Source of the DNA: Sphingobacterium sp.
Lineage (GTDB): Bacteria; Bacteroidota; Bacteroidia; Sphingobacteriales; Sphingobacteriaceae
Assembly: GCA_031277685.1 (NCBI GenBank)
Contig: JAITLV010000126.1
Coordinates: 186,001-250,000, forward strand
Reading direction: 5' to 3'
Length of the DNA stretch: 64,000 bases
The translations under genes were made by a program, and so were the position numbers. Positions 15,608-23,700 of this stretch are shown here, piece after piece. The notes beneath the pieces were generated by a model that was not told where the DNA came from, did not search any database, and saw only the letters and a program-made list of their open reading frames with translations. Positions within the stretch are counted from its first letter, which is position 1. The number at the start of each line of letters is the position of its first letter.

Positions 15608-16641
15608 TTTTTAAGTTTAATGAAGCCGTTTTCAATTGTGAAGATATTGCAGTCCAAAAAGCACTAATACGAATCTTTTGTGACTTTTTAGATGATAGAT
15701 TTCTTTGGGATTTAGACAATTTAACATACCTCTTTTATAATAATGACAGAGATATTCAAATTATTGAAGAAAGTATTCTTTGGACAGGAATTGGTGATAT
15801 TTTACAAAGGGAAATTGCTGAAAGTACATATGTAAAAACTCAGTTAGGCTCTTATGTAACGGATAAGATGAAATATTATCTTCAAACCTTAACTGTCGGT
15901 TTGGAAAACGATGAAGTCAACCCTATTCAAGTAATTAAGATTTTAACCTATAAATCCCATGTAATCGTCGAAAACAACTTAAATGACTGGAACTTTATCA
16001 CAGGAATAGTAAATAATTATGCAAATTTCTCTGGAAAAAAAAGTATCTACAAGTTGATTAAAAAGTCGATAGAAAAGCAATTCCTTGAATCAAAAGGATT
16101 TGGTGGCGGTGGAGAAATAAAAAAGAACTTGGAAAGTTTAGTCGCAAATTCGTATGAGGGTATTCACACTTATAAACTTGCTGCACTATTTGACAGCGAT
16201 AGAGAAAGTCTCGATGTAAATATAAACAATGGAATTTATAAGCTTTTAGTAACCTTAAAAAAGAGAGATTTTGATCGTACTGATCCTAGCGAACTTGTGT
16301 ATTCAAATGGAGACTTAATTGGTTGGCATATGTTATACAAAAGAGAAATTGAAAACTATATACCGCTAGAGTTACTTTATTCAAAGTTCCCCACAATAGA
16401 CGGAGAAAGAAAAAAGGAATTGAATAAATTGGACAATAGCCAATTAGATTTTTATAATTTTGATGCTTGTAAAGAGATAACAAAAAATGAAGCTTCTGAA
16501 ATCTTTTTGGCTACTCCTATTCGCGAACAGCTTGCAAATCGTTGCATGCATCATAAAGTTAGGATAGAAACTCCAAATGACATTCTTGAAGAAGTAGATG
16601 AATTGGAAAAAATTTTATTAATGCTTGCTAAGATTATTTAA
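15604..16641 (+). CDS. TOPRIM/OLD-like putative nuclease partner
   Basis: No close family is recognised, but the 345-residue chain shows the ordered acidic motifs of OLD-type TOPRIM domains. These are a Glu after a beta-strand (SHVIVENNLNDW, Glu123 and Asp128), a Gly-rich turn (GFGGGG, 165-170), the DxD motif ALFDSDRES (Asp197, Asp199), and KREIENYIP (246-254). The last motif is the Lys-x-Glu-x-Glu-Asn-Tyr signature that ends the domain in OLD, AbiL-type and AriB-type proteins. The first 110 residues are an unassigned helical domain. It overlaps the ATPase gene by 4 bases and abuts the DUF262 gene, so the three products are made together. Predicted role: metal-dependent nuclease released or positioned by the ATPase. 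Confidence 0.62.
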   Translation: MIFKFNEAVFNCEDIAVQKALIRIFCDFLDDRFLWDLDNLTYLFYNNDRDIQIIEESILWTGIGDILQREIAESTYVKTQLGSYVTDKMKYYLQTLTVGLENDEVNPIQVIKILTYKSHVIVENNLNDWNFITGIVNNYANFSGKKSIYKLIKKSIEKQFLESKGFGGGGEIKKNLESLVANSYEGIHTYKLAALFDSDRESLDVNINNGIYKLLVTLKKRDFDRTDPSELVYSNGDLIGWHMLYKREIENYIPLELLYSKFPTIDGERKKELNKLDNSQLDFYNFDACKEITKNEASEIFLATPIREQLANRCMHHKVRIETPNDILEEVDELEKILLMLAKII

Positions 16642-18234
16642 ATGGAAAATACTGAACGAAAATTTTTAAACGTAAAACCCGAAACAACTCGCTTATTAAA
16701 TCTAATGGAAGAAATAATGTCTGGTGAAATTAGGGTACCAGTATTTCAAAGAGATTTTGTTTGGAAGTCGACCCAAATGTTAGAACTTTTTGATAGCATT
16801 TTAAAAGGTTATCCGATTGGGAGTCTATTATTATGGAAGCCCGACAATAATTTTGAGACAAAAGAGTCTATTGGCCCATACAAAGTAAAAAATTCCTCGT
16901 CAGAAAAACGATACGTGTTAGATGGCTTTCAAAGACTAAGTACACTCTTTGGTTCTTTAACAAATCCAAATAATATTGACCTTTCAAATAAATTCGATTC
17001 CGTTCCAAAAGAATTTAGTATTTATTACGATTTGAAATCAAAAGAATTCACTCATTCTTTTAGTAAAGTAGACAACTATTATCTTATCCCCTTATATAAA
17101 ATTGTAGATACTTTTGAATTTCTCGATTTCTTGGACAACATCAAATTGGCCGCATTAAATGAAAATGAAAGGAAACAGCTAATCGAAAATGCCAAAGAGG
17201 TTAATAAAATATTATACGATTATCAAATCCCGCACGTTGAAATAAAGGGAGGGGATATTAAAAGTGCTGTAGAAATTTTTTCGAGAATTAATAGCACAGG
17301 CACAGAAATATCTCAAGATTTTATGCTATCAGCTTTAAGTTATAATCATTCAACAGGATTTTTACTTAGTGAAGCAATTTCCGGATTTTTGGATAAACTA
17401 AGCAAATATAATTTTGAAAATTTGAAAAGAGACACTATTCTTAATTGCATAGCAAATAGCCAAAACAAAATCTACTTTGATGTTAAAACCGAAGAATTAT
17501 TAAAAATTGATCTGGAGGCCGCCACTTCATCCGCATTTATTCACATAGAAAAAGCTGTATCTTTTCTCTATTCTTTTATTAAAATCTGGGATTTTAGGTT
17601 ATTGCCATACCCGACTCAGTTAATATTTATTTCTGAATATTTTAGAATCAATCCTAAACCTTCTGAAAATGATCTTTTAAATTTAGAAACATGGTTCTGG
17701 AAAACTACTTATTCAAATTATTTCACCATGTATTCGTTATCTCAACAAAGGGAAGCTTATAGAATTTTCTGTGAATTTGCAAAACATAAACATTCAAATG
17801 GTATTCTAAAACTTGTTGATGACTTTGAAACAGCAAAATTTCCAGAAAAATTAAACTTTACTGGTGTTCGAACAAAAGCTTTGCAATTATTCATGATTAA
17901 AAATTCTCATTCACATAATAATTCTATTGATGGAGTTCAATTGCGTGAAATCTATTTTTTTAGTAAACGAGACAGATCACCAAGTAATATCATTTTATAT
18001 GCAGAAGATGACTATAAAAATTTATTTCAAAATAATATTGATGATTTTTATAACAGTTTGAGCAATTTTGAAAGACAACAATATTTTTTATCAGATGATA
18101 TAATGAATGCGTACCGGAGCGATAATTATGAAAAGTTCTCGAAATTAAGGGAATTAGAAATTAAGGTTGCTGAAAAAAAATTCGTCACTAATCTTGATAT
18201 TAGATACGAAGAAAAGCAAAAATTGGAGTGGTAG
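16642..18234 (+). CDS. DUF262 (ParB/Srx-like) protein, GmrS-type without HNH domain
   Basis: The DUF262 domain is clear. RVPVFQRDFVW (31-41) and LFDSILKGYPIGSLLLW (49-65) form the first block. VLDGFQRLSTL (92-102) is the NTP-binding DGQQR motif with the first Gln replaced by Phe96. IFSRINSTGTEIS follows near 214-226. In GmrSD, BrxU and SspE this fold binds or hydrolyses nucleotide to control a nuclease. The HNH/DUF1524 nuclease domain (HxxP and N...N...) expected in a one-piece type IV enzyme is not visible in the 530 residues. The nuclease may therefore be the TOPRIM-like protein encoded immediately upstream, with no intergenic base. The N-terminus is soluble and there is no membrane segment. 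Confidence 0.8.
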   Translation: MENTERKFLNVKPETTRLLNLMEEIMSGEIRVPVFQRDFVWKSTQMLELFDSILKGYPIGSLLLWKPDNNFETKESIGPYKVKNSSSEKRYVLDGFQRLSTLFGSLTNPNNIDLSNKFDSVPKEFSIYYDLKSKEFTHSFSKVDNYYLIPLYKIVDTFEFLDFLDNIKLAALNENERKQLIENAKEVNKILYDYQIPHVEIKGGDIKSAVEIFSRINSTGTEISQDFMLSALSYNHSTGFLLSEAISGFLDKLSKYNFENLKRDTILNCIANSQNKIYFDVKTEELLKIDLEAATSSAFIHIEKAVSFLYSFIKIWDFRLLPYPTQLIFISEYFRINPKPSENDLLNLETWFWKTTYSNYFTMYSLSQQREAYRIFCEFAKHKHSNGILKLVDDFETAKFPEKLNFTGVRTKALQLFMIKNSHSHNNSIDGVQLREIYFFSKRDRSPSNIILYAEDDYKNLFQNNIDDFYNSLSNFERQQYFLSDDIMNAYRSDNYEKFSKLRELEIKVAEKKFVTNLDIRYEEKQKLEW

Positions 18235-18343
18235 GTTAATGCTATAAACTAAATGTAATTTGTTATGGTTTTTTTAAGCTTTAAAACCTAACTTTGTATC
18301 ACAAATGATGTTCTTTAAAAAACGTCAAAACAAGTTAAATTTT

Positions 18344-18367
18344 ATGGTGACCCAAATGGTGACCCAT
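18344..18367 (+). repeat. Tandem 12-mer beside the putative attachment site
   Basis: ATGGTGACCCAA (18344-18355) is followed directly by ATGGTGACCCAT (18356-18367). The pair lies about 55 bases inside the proposed attachment core. Short direct repeats in this position can be arm-type binding sites for a tyrosine recombinase. No recombinase gene is in the window, so this role is inferred. Confidence 0.4.
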
Positions 18368-18420
18368 TTTTAAGAATCGACGGATACGGTGCTTTAAACG
18401 CGCTTTTTTAATACGAAACG

Positions 18421-18438
18421 GAGTCCCAGCGGGATCAC
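18421..18438 (+). other. Candidate attachment core: tRNA-Arg-like 3' end
   Basis: GAGTCCCAGCGGGATCAC has the layout of the last part of a tRNA: GAGT of a T-loop, CCCAG as the 3' strand of a T-stem, CGGGATC as the 3' acceptor strand, then the discriminator A. CGGGATC pairs with GATCCCG, the usual acceptor start of bacterial tRNA-Arg. The 5' remainder of a tRNA is absent upstream, so this is a partial copy, as produced at one end of an element that integrates into a tRNA 3' end. An intrinsic terminator follows directly, as expected for the original tRNA. The intact tRNA would lie beyond the left edge. Confidence 0.45.
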
Positions 18439-18471
18439 AAAAAAAAGCTAATCTTGTGATTAGCTTTTTTT
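18439..18471 (+). terminator. Strong bidirectional terminator hairpin
   Basis: AAAAAAGCTAATC (18441-18453) pairs perfectly with GATTAGCTTTTTT (18458-18470) around a TTGT loop. The A-run on the left and T-run on the right allow termination in both directions. It separates the putative island from the genes that follow. The remainder of the 18235-18616 gap also holds a weak 6-bp stem (GGTTTT/AAAACC, 18267-18288) after the DUF262 gene, and otherwise nothing recognisable. Confidence 0.8.
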
Positions 18472-18616
18472 GTTTAACAGTATATGGATTCGAAAGAAGG
18501 GCTGGCCGGGTTCGATCCAAAGGAGGCTCAAGGATGTGTAGGGAACTATGGGGCTGAGCCAATGCTACAAAACACATGACCTGATTGTTCAATATGCTTT
18601 CCTTTATTTAATTATC

Positions 18617-19579
18617 CTAACACGGAAACCACCAATGCATAAAATACACTTTTCCGCTTTTAAAAAACAGTTTGATATGCCCGTCAGAAATTCCGTTCTT
18701 ATCTTCTTTCAGTTCCATTAGCCACAATGTTCCTTCTCTGTATTCATTTAACTTGCCTGTTACTGCACCGGGAAACAGCTCTTTGATTTTGCTCATCGTG
18801 GTGTTGGCATCGATTCTGATGCCTTTGTAGGTTATAAAATTTCTACCCTTAAACCAAAATTCATCTACGGCCACTTGCTGCCCATGGTTTTCAAAGCGAG
18901 AACCATTTTTATATAAATAGGTATCGTCTGCATTTTCGCTACTGTCATTTTCTTCAAAAATAGACGTGCAGGGAGCTTCATCGCGTACCAGTTTTACGCT
19001 ATCGGCTTTGCCAAAAACTTTTTTAAAATCGCTAAGTGTAAAAAATCTTTTCAGTTTTCCATTAAACAGTATATCCTCGACCAGCATGACATCATTTGTT
19101 TTAGCTTTCTCAACTGCGTTAGAAACTGCATCGGCACTGCACAATTTATAAAAATCATTTTGTTGAAAGAGGGTTGTATCGTATCGTAGTACTATGGGAT
19201 TTTCAGGATCATTGGTAATATCCAAAAGCCGATTATTTTTTTTGTGAAGCTCCAACCAGCCCACCGTATTTTCCACCTGTTGCGCTTTGCCCGAAGCATC
19301 CGAAACATCTTTTACGTACAGCTCTATAATGGCTTTCTCCGACGTAATATTATTGAGCCTTATGTGTACATGCGTATTGCTAAAATGCTTAAAAGCCCCA
19401 GCGTTGCTGGTTTTTATCATAGCTTCCAACAAGGTTTGACAAGTCATTGCTTTTGATCCCTGCGCAATGGTTGTATCTGTTGAAGTATCGGTGGTATCTG
19501 TTGCCTGCGCTGTTTTATTCGCCGTTTCCCCACACGAAAAAAATGCTATTATTGCTATAAGTGCTAAAACTCTTTTCAT
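18617..19579 (-). CDS. Lipoprotein of unknown function, 320 aa
   Basis: The signal is MKRVLALIAIIAFFSCGE, a good lipobox with Cys16, followed by a Thr/Asp-rich linker (TDTTDTSTDTTIAQG). Such low-complexity linkers tether a folded domain to the outer membrane. The folded part starts with TCQTLLEAMIKTSNAGAFK and has two similar alpha/beta sections. Near the end NTTMSKIKELFPGAVTGKLNEY is reminiscent of small regulatory or binding domains. No catalytic motif or family is recognised. It is probably a single-gene unit. Confidence 0.6.
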   Translation of the reverse strand: MKRVLALIAIIAFFSCGETANKTAQATDTTDTSTDTTIAQGSKAMTCQTLLEAMIKTSNAGAFKHFSNTHVHIRLNNITSEKAIIELYVKDVSDASGKAQQVENTVGWLELHKKNNRLLDITNDPENPIVLRYDTTLFQQNDFYKLCSADAVSNAVEKAKTNDVMLVEDILFNGKLKRFFTLSDFKKVFGKADSVKLVRDEAPCTSIFEENDSSENADDTYLYKNGSRFENHGQQVAVDEFWFKGRNFITYKGIRIDANTTMSKIKELFPGAVTGKLNEYREGTLWLMELKEDKNGISDGHIKLFFKSGKVYFMHWWFPC

Positions 19580-19771
19580 ATAGTTTTTTCCTTGTATCCT
19601 TACTATCCAACTTTGAAGACACTGATTTTTGGTTTCTATTGCGTCTTTGTGTTGTAATTATATCAATCATCCGCTCAACTTATCACCCTTAAAAAACATT
19701 TTCAATTCCCCCTATTTCACAATTTATTTTGGTTGATTCCGCAAATAACAACTCAGTAAAATCAATCTTTT

Positions 19772-20179
19772 TTACCTAGGGAAAGCCACACGATTAAAAA
19801 CCCTCGTTTCTATCTTGCGGGTTTTAAGGATATTTCCTTTTTCGTCATATTGTATTGGCTTGGTATGGAGATATAACTTGCGGTTGATGACCTCCATCGC
19901 CACATCATCATTTTTTTGCCATTGCGCCTGGATAATCAATTGCTTGCCTTGCATTTTTGCCCGCAAAACCCGTGCTGGTGCCATGCCGTTGCCCACATCT
20001 CTAAAAAGAGCGTAATCTTTACCCCGTTCAAACCTTATCTCTACGGTATTGGTTTGATATTTGTTTTTATATTGCCATACGCCTGCAAAAGTGATTTTAA
20101 CGTGTTCCGGGATTTCTTTTTGCTGAGCCGATAAAGATTGCGAAACGGATGATAAAAAGATAAATAGTAGTACTTTCAT
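19772..20179 (-). CDS. Exported protein of unknown function, 135 aa
   Basis: A typical signal peptide, MKVLLFIFLSSVSQSLSAQQ, ends at an SxA-Q cleavage site. The mature domain of about 115 residues is beta-rich (VKITFAGVWQYKN, TVEIRFERGKDYALFRD, KQLIIQAQWQKN) and looks like a small lipocalin- or calycin-type barrel. Family and ligand are not identified. It lies 192 bases downstream of the 18617-19579 lipoprotein gene and in the same orientation, so the two are probably separate units. Confidence 0.6.
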   Translation of the reverse strand: MKVLLFIFLSSVSQSLSAQQKEIPEHVKITFAGVWQYKNKYQTNTVEIRFERGKDYALFRDVGNGMAPARVLRAKMQGKQLIIQAQWQKNDDVAMEVINRKLYLHTKPIQYDEKGNILKTRKIETRVFNRVAFPR

Positions 20180-20394
20180 ATATCTTTTGAATTTTTACAA
20201 GAAAATTCATTACGAACGGAATTAGTATTATTTGCTTTTTTGTTGGCTTATAATTGGATTATCAATCATTCTCTTAATTAAAGTAATTGAAATTTTTCCA
20301 GTAATTCTACTGCAAAGTCTTTGCCAAAATTTCGCATGGAAGATTCGCCATGAAAGATTCTTTAGTGAGATCCTTATGCTTTCAAATTCAGATC

Positions 20395-20848
20395 AGAAAA
20401 GCCTTTATCAATCCATCCCAAAACTGGAACGATTTTTCCAGCGGATTACCGAAAAACCATATATACGAACCCAGCAGCGTATGGTGGAGCATTTGTTGAA
20501 GCTGTGAAAGCTACAGGTAAGAAAAAATTGGTCATTGCCGGTGTATTGACAAGTGTCTGTGTCGCATTTCCTGCTATTTCAGCAATCGCTGAGGGCTATG
20601 AAGTTTTTGCAGTCATCGATGTTTCCGGCGATATGAGCCCGTTATCCACACAAGTAACAATTTCAAGATTACAGTTAGCTGGTGTTATTCCTATTACAAC
20701 GACTGCTGTGATCAGTGAGGTATTAAAAAGCTGGAAACATGCTGACGCAGCTAAATATGCACATGCTCTTTCTTGGGTCATGCCAAATTACCAAGCTTTG
20801 ATCGAAAGTTATTACAAAGCACAGGAAGTAGCACTAGAAAACAAATAA
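20395..20848 (+). pseudogene. Decayed isochorismatase-family (YcaC-like) hydrolase
   Basis: The 3' half is intact in one frame: FVEAVKATGKKKLVIAGVLT, then SVCVAFPAISAIAEGYEVFA, then ALSWVMPNYQALIESYY. These are the C-terminal motifs of isochorismatase-like cysteine hydrolases, with the nucleophile in TSVCVAFPA. The segment just before it, PKLERFFQRITEKPYIRT, lies in another frame, so a frameshift occurs near 20470-20480. The N-terminal part with the catalytic Asp and Lys is missing. The gene is therefore a truncated, frameshifted remnant. A short protein starting at the GTG at 20504 could still be made but would lack the active site. Confidence 0.72.
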
Positions 20849-20875
20849 CTACTGAGGTATATTTTGTTTAACCTT

Positions 20876-20910
20876 CTACGGGATAGCTTTTACATAAGTT
20901 TATCCCGTAG
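20876..20910 (+). terminator. Hairpin after the isochorismatase remnant
   Basis: CTACGGGATA (20876-20885) and TATCCCGTAG (20901-20910) form a perfect 10-bp stem with a 15-base loop. TTATTTT follows on the plus strand. It lies 28 bases after the stop of the remnant and still looks like a functional terminator. Confidence 0.6.
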
Positions 20911-21112
20911 TTATTTTAACAAACTTACTCAGGGTAAAATATCCCCCAAGTCTTCCATTAAGACCCAGGGGAATCAACCAAATAATTATTATAGAGATAT
21001 AGGATAAGTTAATGTAAAAAATCTTTTCCATTCGGGATGCGCTCTCAGATAAGCAATGCCCTGTTAGCTACTGCCGCTATCGCTTTACCTACCATTTTCG
21101 CCCCTCAAATAA

Positions 21113-21149
21113 TGTTCAATTTCGAACAAAATATGTCCGCAATTGAACA
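21113..21149 (+). promoter_or_regulatory. Two tandem enhancer dyads for a sigma-54 activator
   Basis: The first dyad is perfect: TGTTC-N6-GAACA at 21113-21128. The second is TGTCC-N6-GAACA at 21134-21149, with one mismatch. Their spacing is exactly 21 bp, two helical turns, so both face the same side of the DNA. They lie about 55-90 bases upstream of a sigma-54-type promoter, the usual position for NtrC-family activator sites. The rest of the 20911-21202 gap contains nothing else I can support. Confidence 0.68.
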
Positions 21150-21202
21150 TATACAAATACGCCAATAAAAACAATCATCTAAATATCAACAATTTATTCA
21201 AA

Positions 21203-21218
21203 TGGCAAGAGGATTGGA
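21203..21218 (+). promoter_or_regulatory. Sigma-54 (-24/-12) promoter of the FtsX-type permease
   Basis: TGGCAAG-AGGA-TTGGA matches the consensus TGGCACG-N4-TTGCW at all but two positions (A for C in the -24 box, G for C in the -12 box). The GG and final-GG spacing of 10 bases is correct. The expected start of transcription is near 21229-21231, about 40 bases before the ATG at 21271. It supports choosing that start and implies control by an enhancer-binding protein encoded elsewhere. Confidence 0.7.
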
Positions 21219-21270
21219 CGCATGACACACAATTAACTCCGTGAAGTTCGGTTTAACGGCGCAGATCATT

Positions 21271-23661
21271 ATGATAACTAATTATTTAAAAATAGCATTC
21301 CGTAGTCTTAGAAAAAACAAAGGCTTTACAACAATCAATATCGTTGGACTGGCCATTGGGATGGCCGGGGCATTGATGATTATGCTTTGGTTACAGAATA
21401 TGCTGACGATGGACCGATATCATGAAAAAACTGATCGCCTGTATGTTATAAACAATAGAGATGAAAATAAAGGGGACAAATATGCCTGGCCCTCTACACC
21501 AAAAATCCTAGGTCCATCATTGAAAGAGAGCTTTCCAGATATAGAATCTTATTCTAGATACAGCAATTTCCACCTATTTTTAACCAGCTATGGCGACAAA
21601 AAGTTAAAATCCCAATTAGCATTCGTTGATTCTGGATTATTTGATATGTTTAGTTTTTCTTTTATATCTGGCGATAAAACAGGATTATTAAATGATCCCA
21701 ATTCCATTGTATTAACAGAAAAAAAAGCCCGGGACCTGTTTGGATCTGAAAACCCAATTGGAAAGATCCTCAAAATAGATTCTGTCAATCAGGTTCAAGT
21801 TCAAGCCGTAATTAAAGATCTTCCAACAAATTCTAGCTTTGACTTTGATGGATTGATTTCCTGGGAATATGGTAAAAAGATCGGCTTTTACGACGACAAC
21901 TGGGGAAATAATTCCATCAGAACATTTATACTTCTAAAAAAAGGGACATCGCTCAGCGCTTTTAACGAAAAAATTAGATCATTTACCAGAGACCATATTA
22001 ATGCTGATAAAGCACTGACAAAGAGCGCTTCCAAAAGTACGGTCGACATATTCGCATTTCCATACAAAGATTCATACTTATATAACAATGGGAAGGGTGG
22101 TGTTTACGAATCTGGTCGTATAGATTTGGTTAGACTATTTGGTTGGATCGGAGGATTTATTCTTTTAGTCGCTTGTATAAATTTCATGAATTTGAGCACT
22201 GCTAAATCCGAACGAAGAGCAAAAGAAGTGGGCGTAAGAAAAGTCATTGGGGCGACCAAGAATAGTCTCATATTTCAATTTCTGACCGAAGGCATATTGA
22301 TCAGCATCTTCGCTGTCATCGTTGCTATTTTCCTAATTATAATAGCTCTTCCTCATTTTAACGCGTTGGTCTCTAAAAATCTTTCGATCTCATTTTTAAC
22401 ACTATCAACTTGGTGTTATCTTTTGGTCTTTGCATTATTGACCGGAGTTTTGGCAGCTGCATATCCAGCATTTTTTCTTTCTGCTTTCAAACCTATAAGC
22501 ACGTTAAAAGGTAGATTTAAGGGTAACAGTAAAGGATTTAACATCCGATCCATTTTAGTCGTTTTTCAATTTACATTGGCCATAATTCTGATTATAGCGA
22601 CCGTTGTCATAACAAAACAGATACAACATACAAAAGATCGCGATCAAGGCTATAATGGAAATGATCTGATATACACAGAAATAGAAGGAAATATAGCAAA
22701 AAATTATACAAACATAAAAAATGACCTATTGGCAAGCCAGGCCATTGTTTCGATATCAAAAAACATGTCCCCTATTACAAATTATTACGCTTCGGGGCAG
22801 GGAATTATTTCTAACGCATCTAATGAAGAGGATAAACGTATTAATTACCTCTGGTTTAGTTCTGATGCGGATGCTATTAAAAATCTAGGATTCAAGCTGG
22901 TCGCAGGTCGGGATATTGACGTTTATAATTTTCCAACAGATAGTTCCGCAGTATTGATTGATGAGGCAGCGGTTGCCAGTCTCAAATTAAAAAATCCGAT
23001 TGGAAGTACCATTGAAGGTGTAGGTTCAAAATGGACCGTAGTGGGCGTTATCAAAAATTTTATCATGGACTCTCCATTTGGTAAAAATCAGCCAACGATC
23101 ATTTTAGGTCCCAAATCCTGGTTTGATGTGATTCATTACCGATTAAACCCGGCGCGTTCCACCAGCGATAACTTAAAAACTATTGAAGGAATTTTTAAAA
23201 AATATAACCCTGAATATCCTTATTCTTACCATTTTATTGATAAGATGTTTCAAAGTAAATTCAAAGAAACGCAGGCAGTCGGTACTATTGCAACGCTCTT
23301 TGCGGTGTTGACCATACTGATTGCTTGTCTAGGTCTTTTGGCCCTAATTGCCTATATAGCGGAGACAAAAATGAAGGAGATTGCCGTTCGAAAGGTACTG
23401 GGAGCCTCAGTCCCTCAAATCACTTCCCTCCTTTCGTTTGGTTTTGTTAAATTGGTTATTATTTCTCTTTTAATTGCTTCACCAATTGCATGGTGGGTGA
23501 TGAACAATTGGTTAAAAGATTATGAATACCGCATCAATATTGAGTGGTATTATTTTGTGATCGCGGGTTTTATGGCTATACTTATTTCATTTGCCACCAT
23601 TAGTTACCAGTCCATAAAAGCAGCATTGGCTAATCCTGTTGATAGTTTAAGAGACGAATAA
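21271..23661 (+). CDS. MacB/FtsX-type ABC transporter permease
   Basis: The frame opens at a GTG at 21241, but the ATG at 21271 gives MITNYLKIAFRSLRKNKGFT, the standard N-terminus of this family, and fits the promoter. The 796-residue protein is the two-module form common in Bacteroidota. TM1 (INIVGLAIGMAGALMIMLWL) is followed by a MacB periplasmic domain, then an FtsX block with three helices (LFGWIGGFILLVACINFMNL onward). A second periplasmic domain and a second FtsX block complete it (IATLFAVLTILIACLGLLAL to the end). Conserved RRAKEVGVRKVIGA and KEIAVRKVLGAS motifs contact the ATPase. No ATPase gene is adjacent. Likely role: lipoprotein, peptide or drug export or mechanotransmission; substrate unknown. 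Confidence 0.85.
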   Translation: MITNYLKIAFRSLRKNKGFTTINIVGLAIGMAGALMIMLWLQNMLTMDRYHEKTDRLYVINNRDENKGDKYAWPSTPKILGPSLKESFPDIESYSRYSNFHLFLTSYGDKKLKSQLAFVDSGLFDMFSFSFISGDKTGLLNDPNSIVLTEKKARDLFGSENPIGKILKIDSVNQVQVQAVIKDLPTNSSFDFDGLISWEYGKKIGFYDDNWGNNSIRTFILLKKGTSLSAFNEKIRSFTRDHINADKALTKSASKSTVDIFAFPYKDSYLYNNGKGGVYESGRIDLVRLFGWIGGFILLVACINFMNLSTAKSERRAKEVGVRKVIGATKNSLIFQFLTEGILISIFAVIVAIFLIIIALPHFNALVSKNLSISFLTLSTWCYLLVFALLTGVLAAAYPAFFLSAFKPISTLKGRFKGNSKGFNIRSILVVFQFTLAIILIIATVVITKQIQHTKDRDQGYNGNDLIYTEIEGNIAKNYTNIKNDLLASQAIVSISKNMSPITNYYASGQGIISNASNEEDKRINYLWFSSDADAIKNLGFKLVAGRDIDVYNFPTDSSAVLIDEAAVASLKLKNPIGSTIEGVGSKWTVVGVIKNFIMDSPFGKNQPTIILGPKSWFDVIHYRLNPARSTSDNLKTIEGIFKKYNPEYPYSYHFIDKMFQSKFKETQAVGTIATLFAVLTILIACLGLLALIAYIAETKMKEIAVRKVLGASVPQITSLLSFGFVKLVIISLLIASPIAWWVMNNWLKDYEYRINIEWYYFVIAGFMAILISFATISYQSIKAALANPVDSLRDE

Positions 23662-23700
23662 ATCTTGGACATATGTTTAAGCGTTGAAGACAACAGAAAA

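Noticed and set aside
16642..18234. Ordinary GmrSD type IV restriction enzyme
   Set aside because: The HNH/DUF1524 part is not visible in this protein or as a neighbouring gene, and two other genes are translationally coupled to it.
18508..18518. GGGTTCGATCC, resembling a tRNA T-arm
   Set aside because: The bases after it do not complete a T-stem, and no acceptor, D-arm or anticodon arm can be drawn around it, so it is not a tRNA gene.
18335..18592. An 85-codon minus-strand frame across the terminator region
   Set aside because: It spans the tandem 12-mer, the tRNA-like 3' end and both arms of the terminator. The predicted protein has no coherent fold, so the frame is a by-product of these elements.
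20232..20507. A 91-codon plus-strand frame before the isochorismatase fragment
   Set aside because: Only its end (PKLERFFQRITEKPYIRT) is meaningful, as the frameshifted middle part of the decayed hydrolase. The upstream part is non-coding.
21037..21168. A 43-codon plus-strand frame in the gap before the permease
   Set aside because: It overlaps both enhancer dyads and encodes no recognisable peptide. The conserved-looking bases are explained by the regulatory sites.
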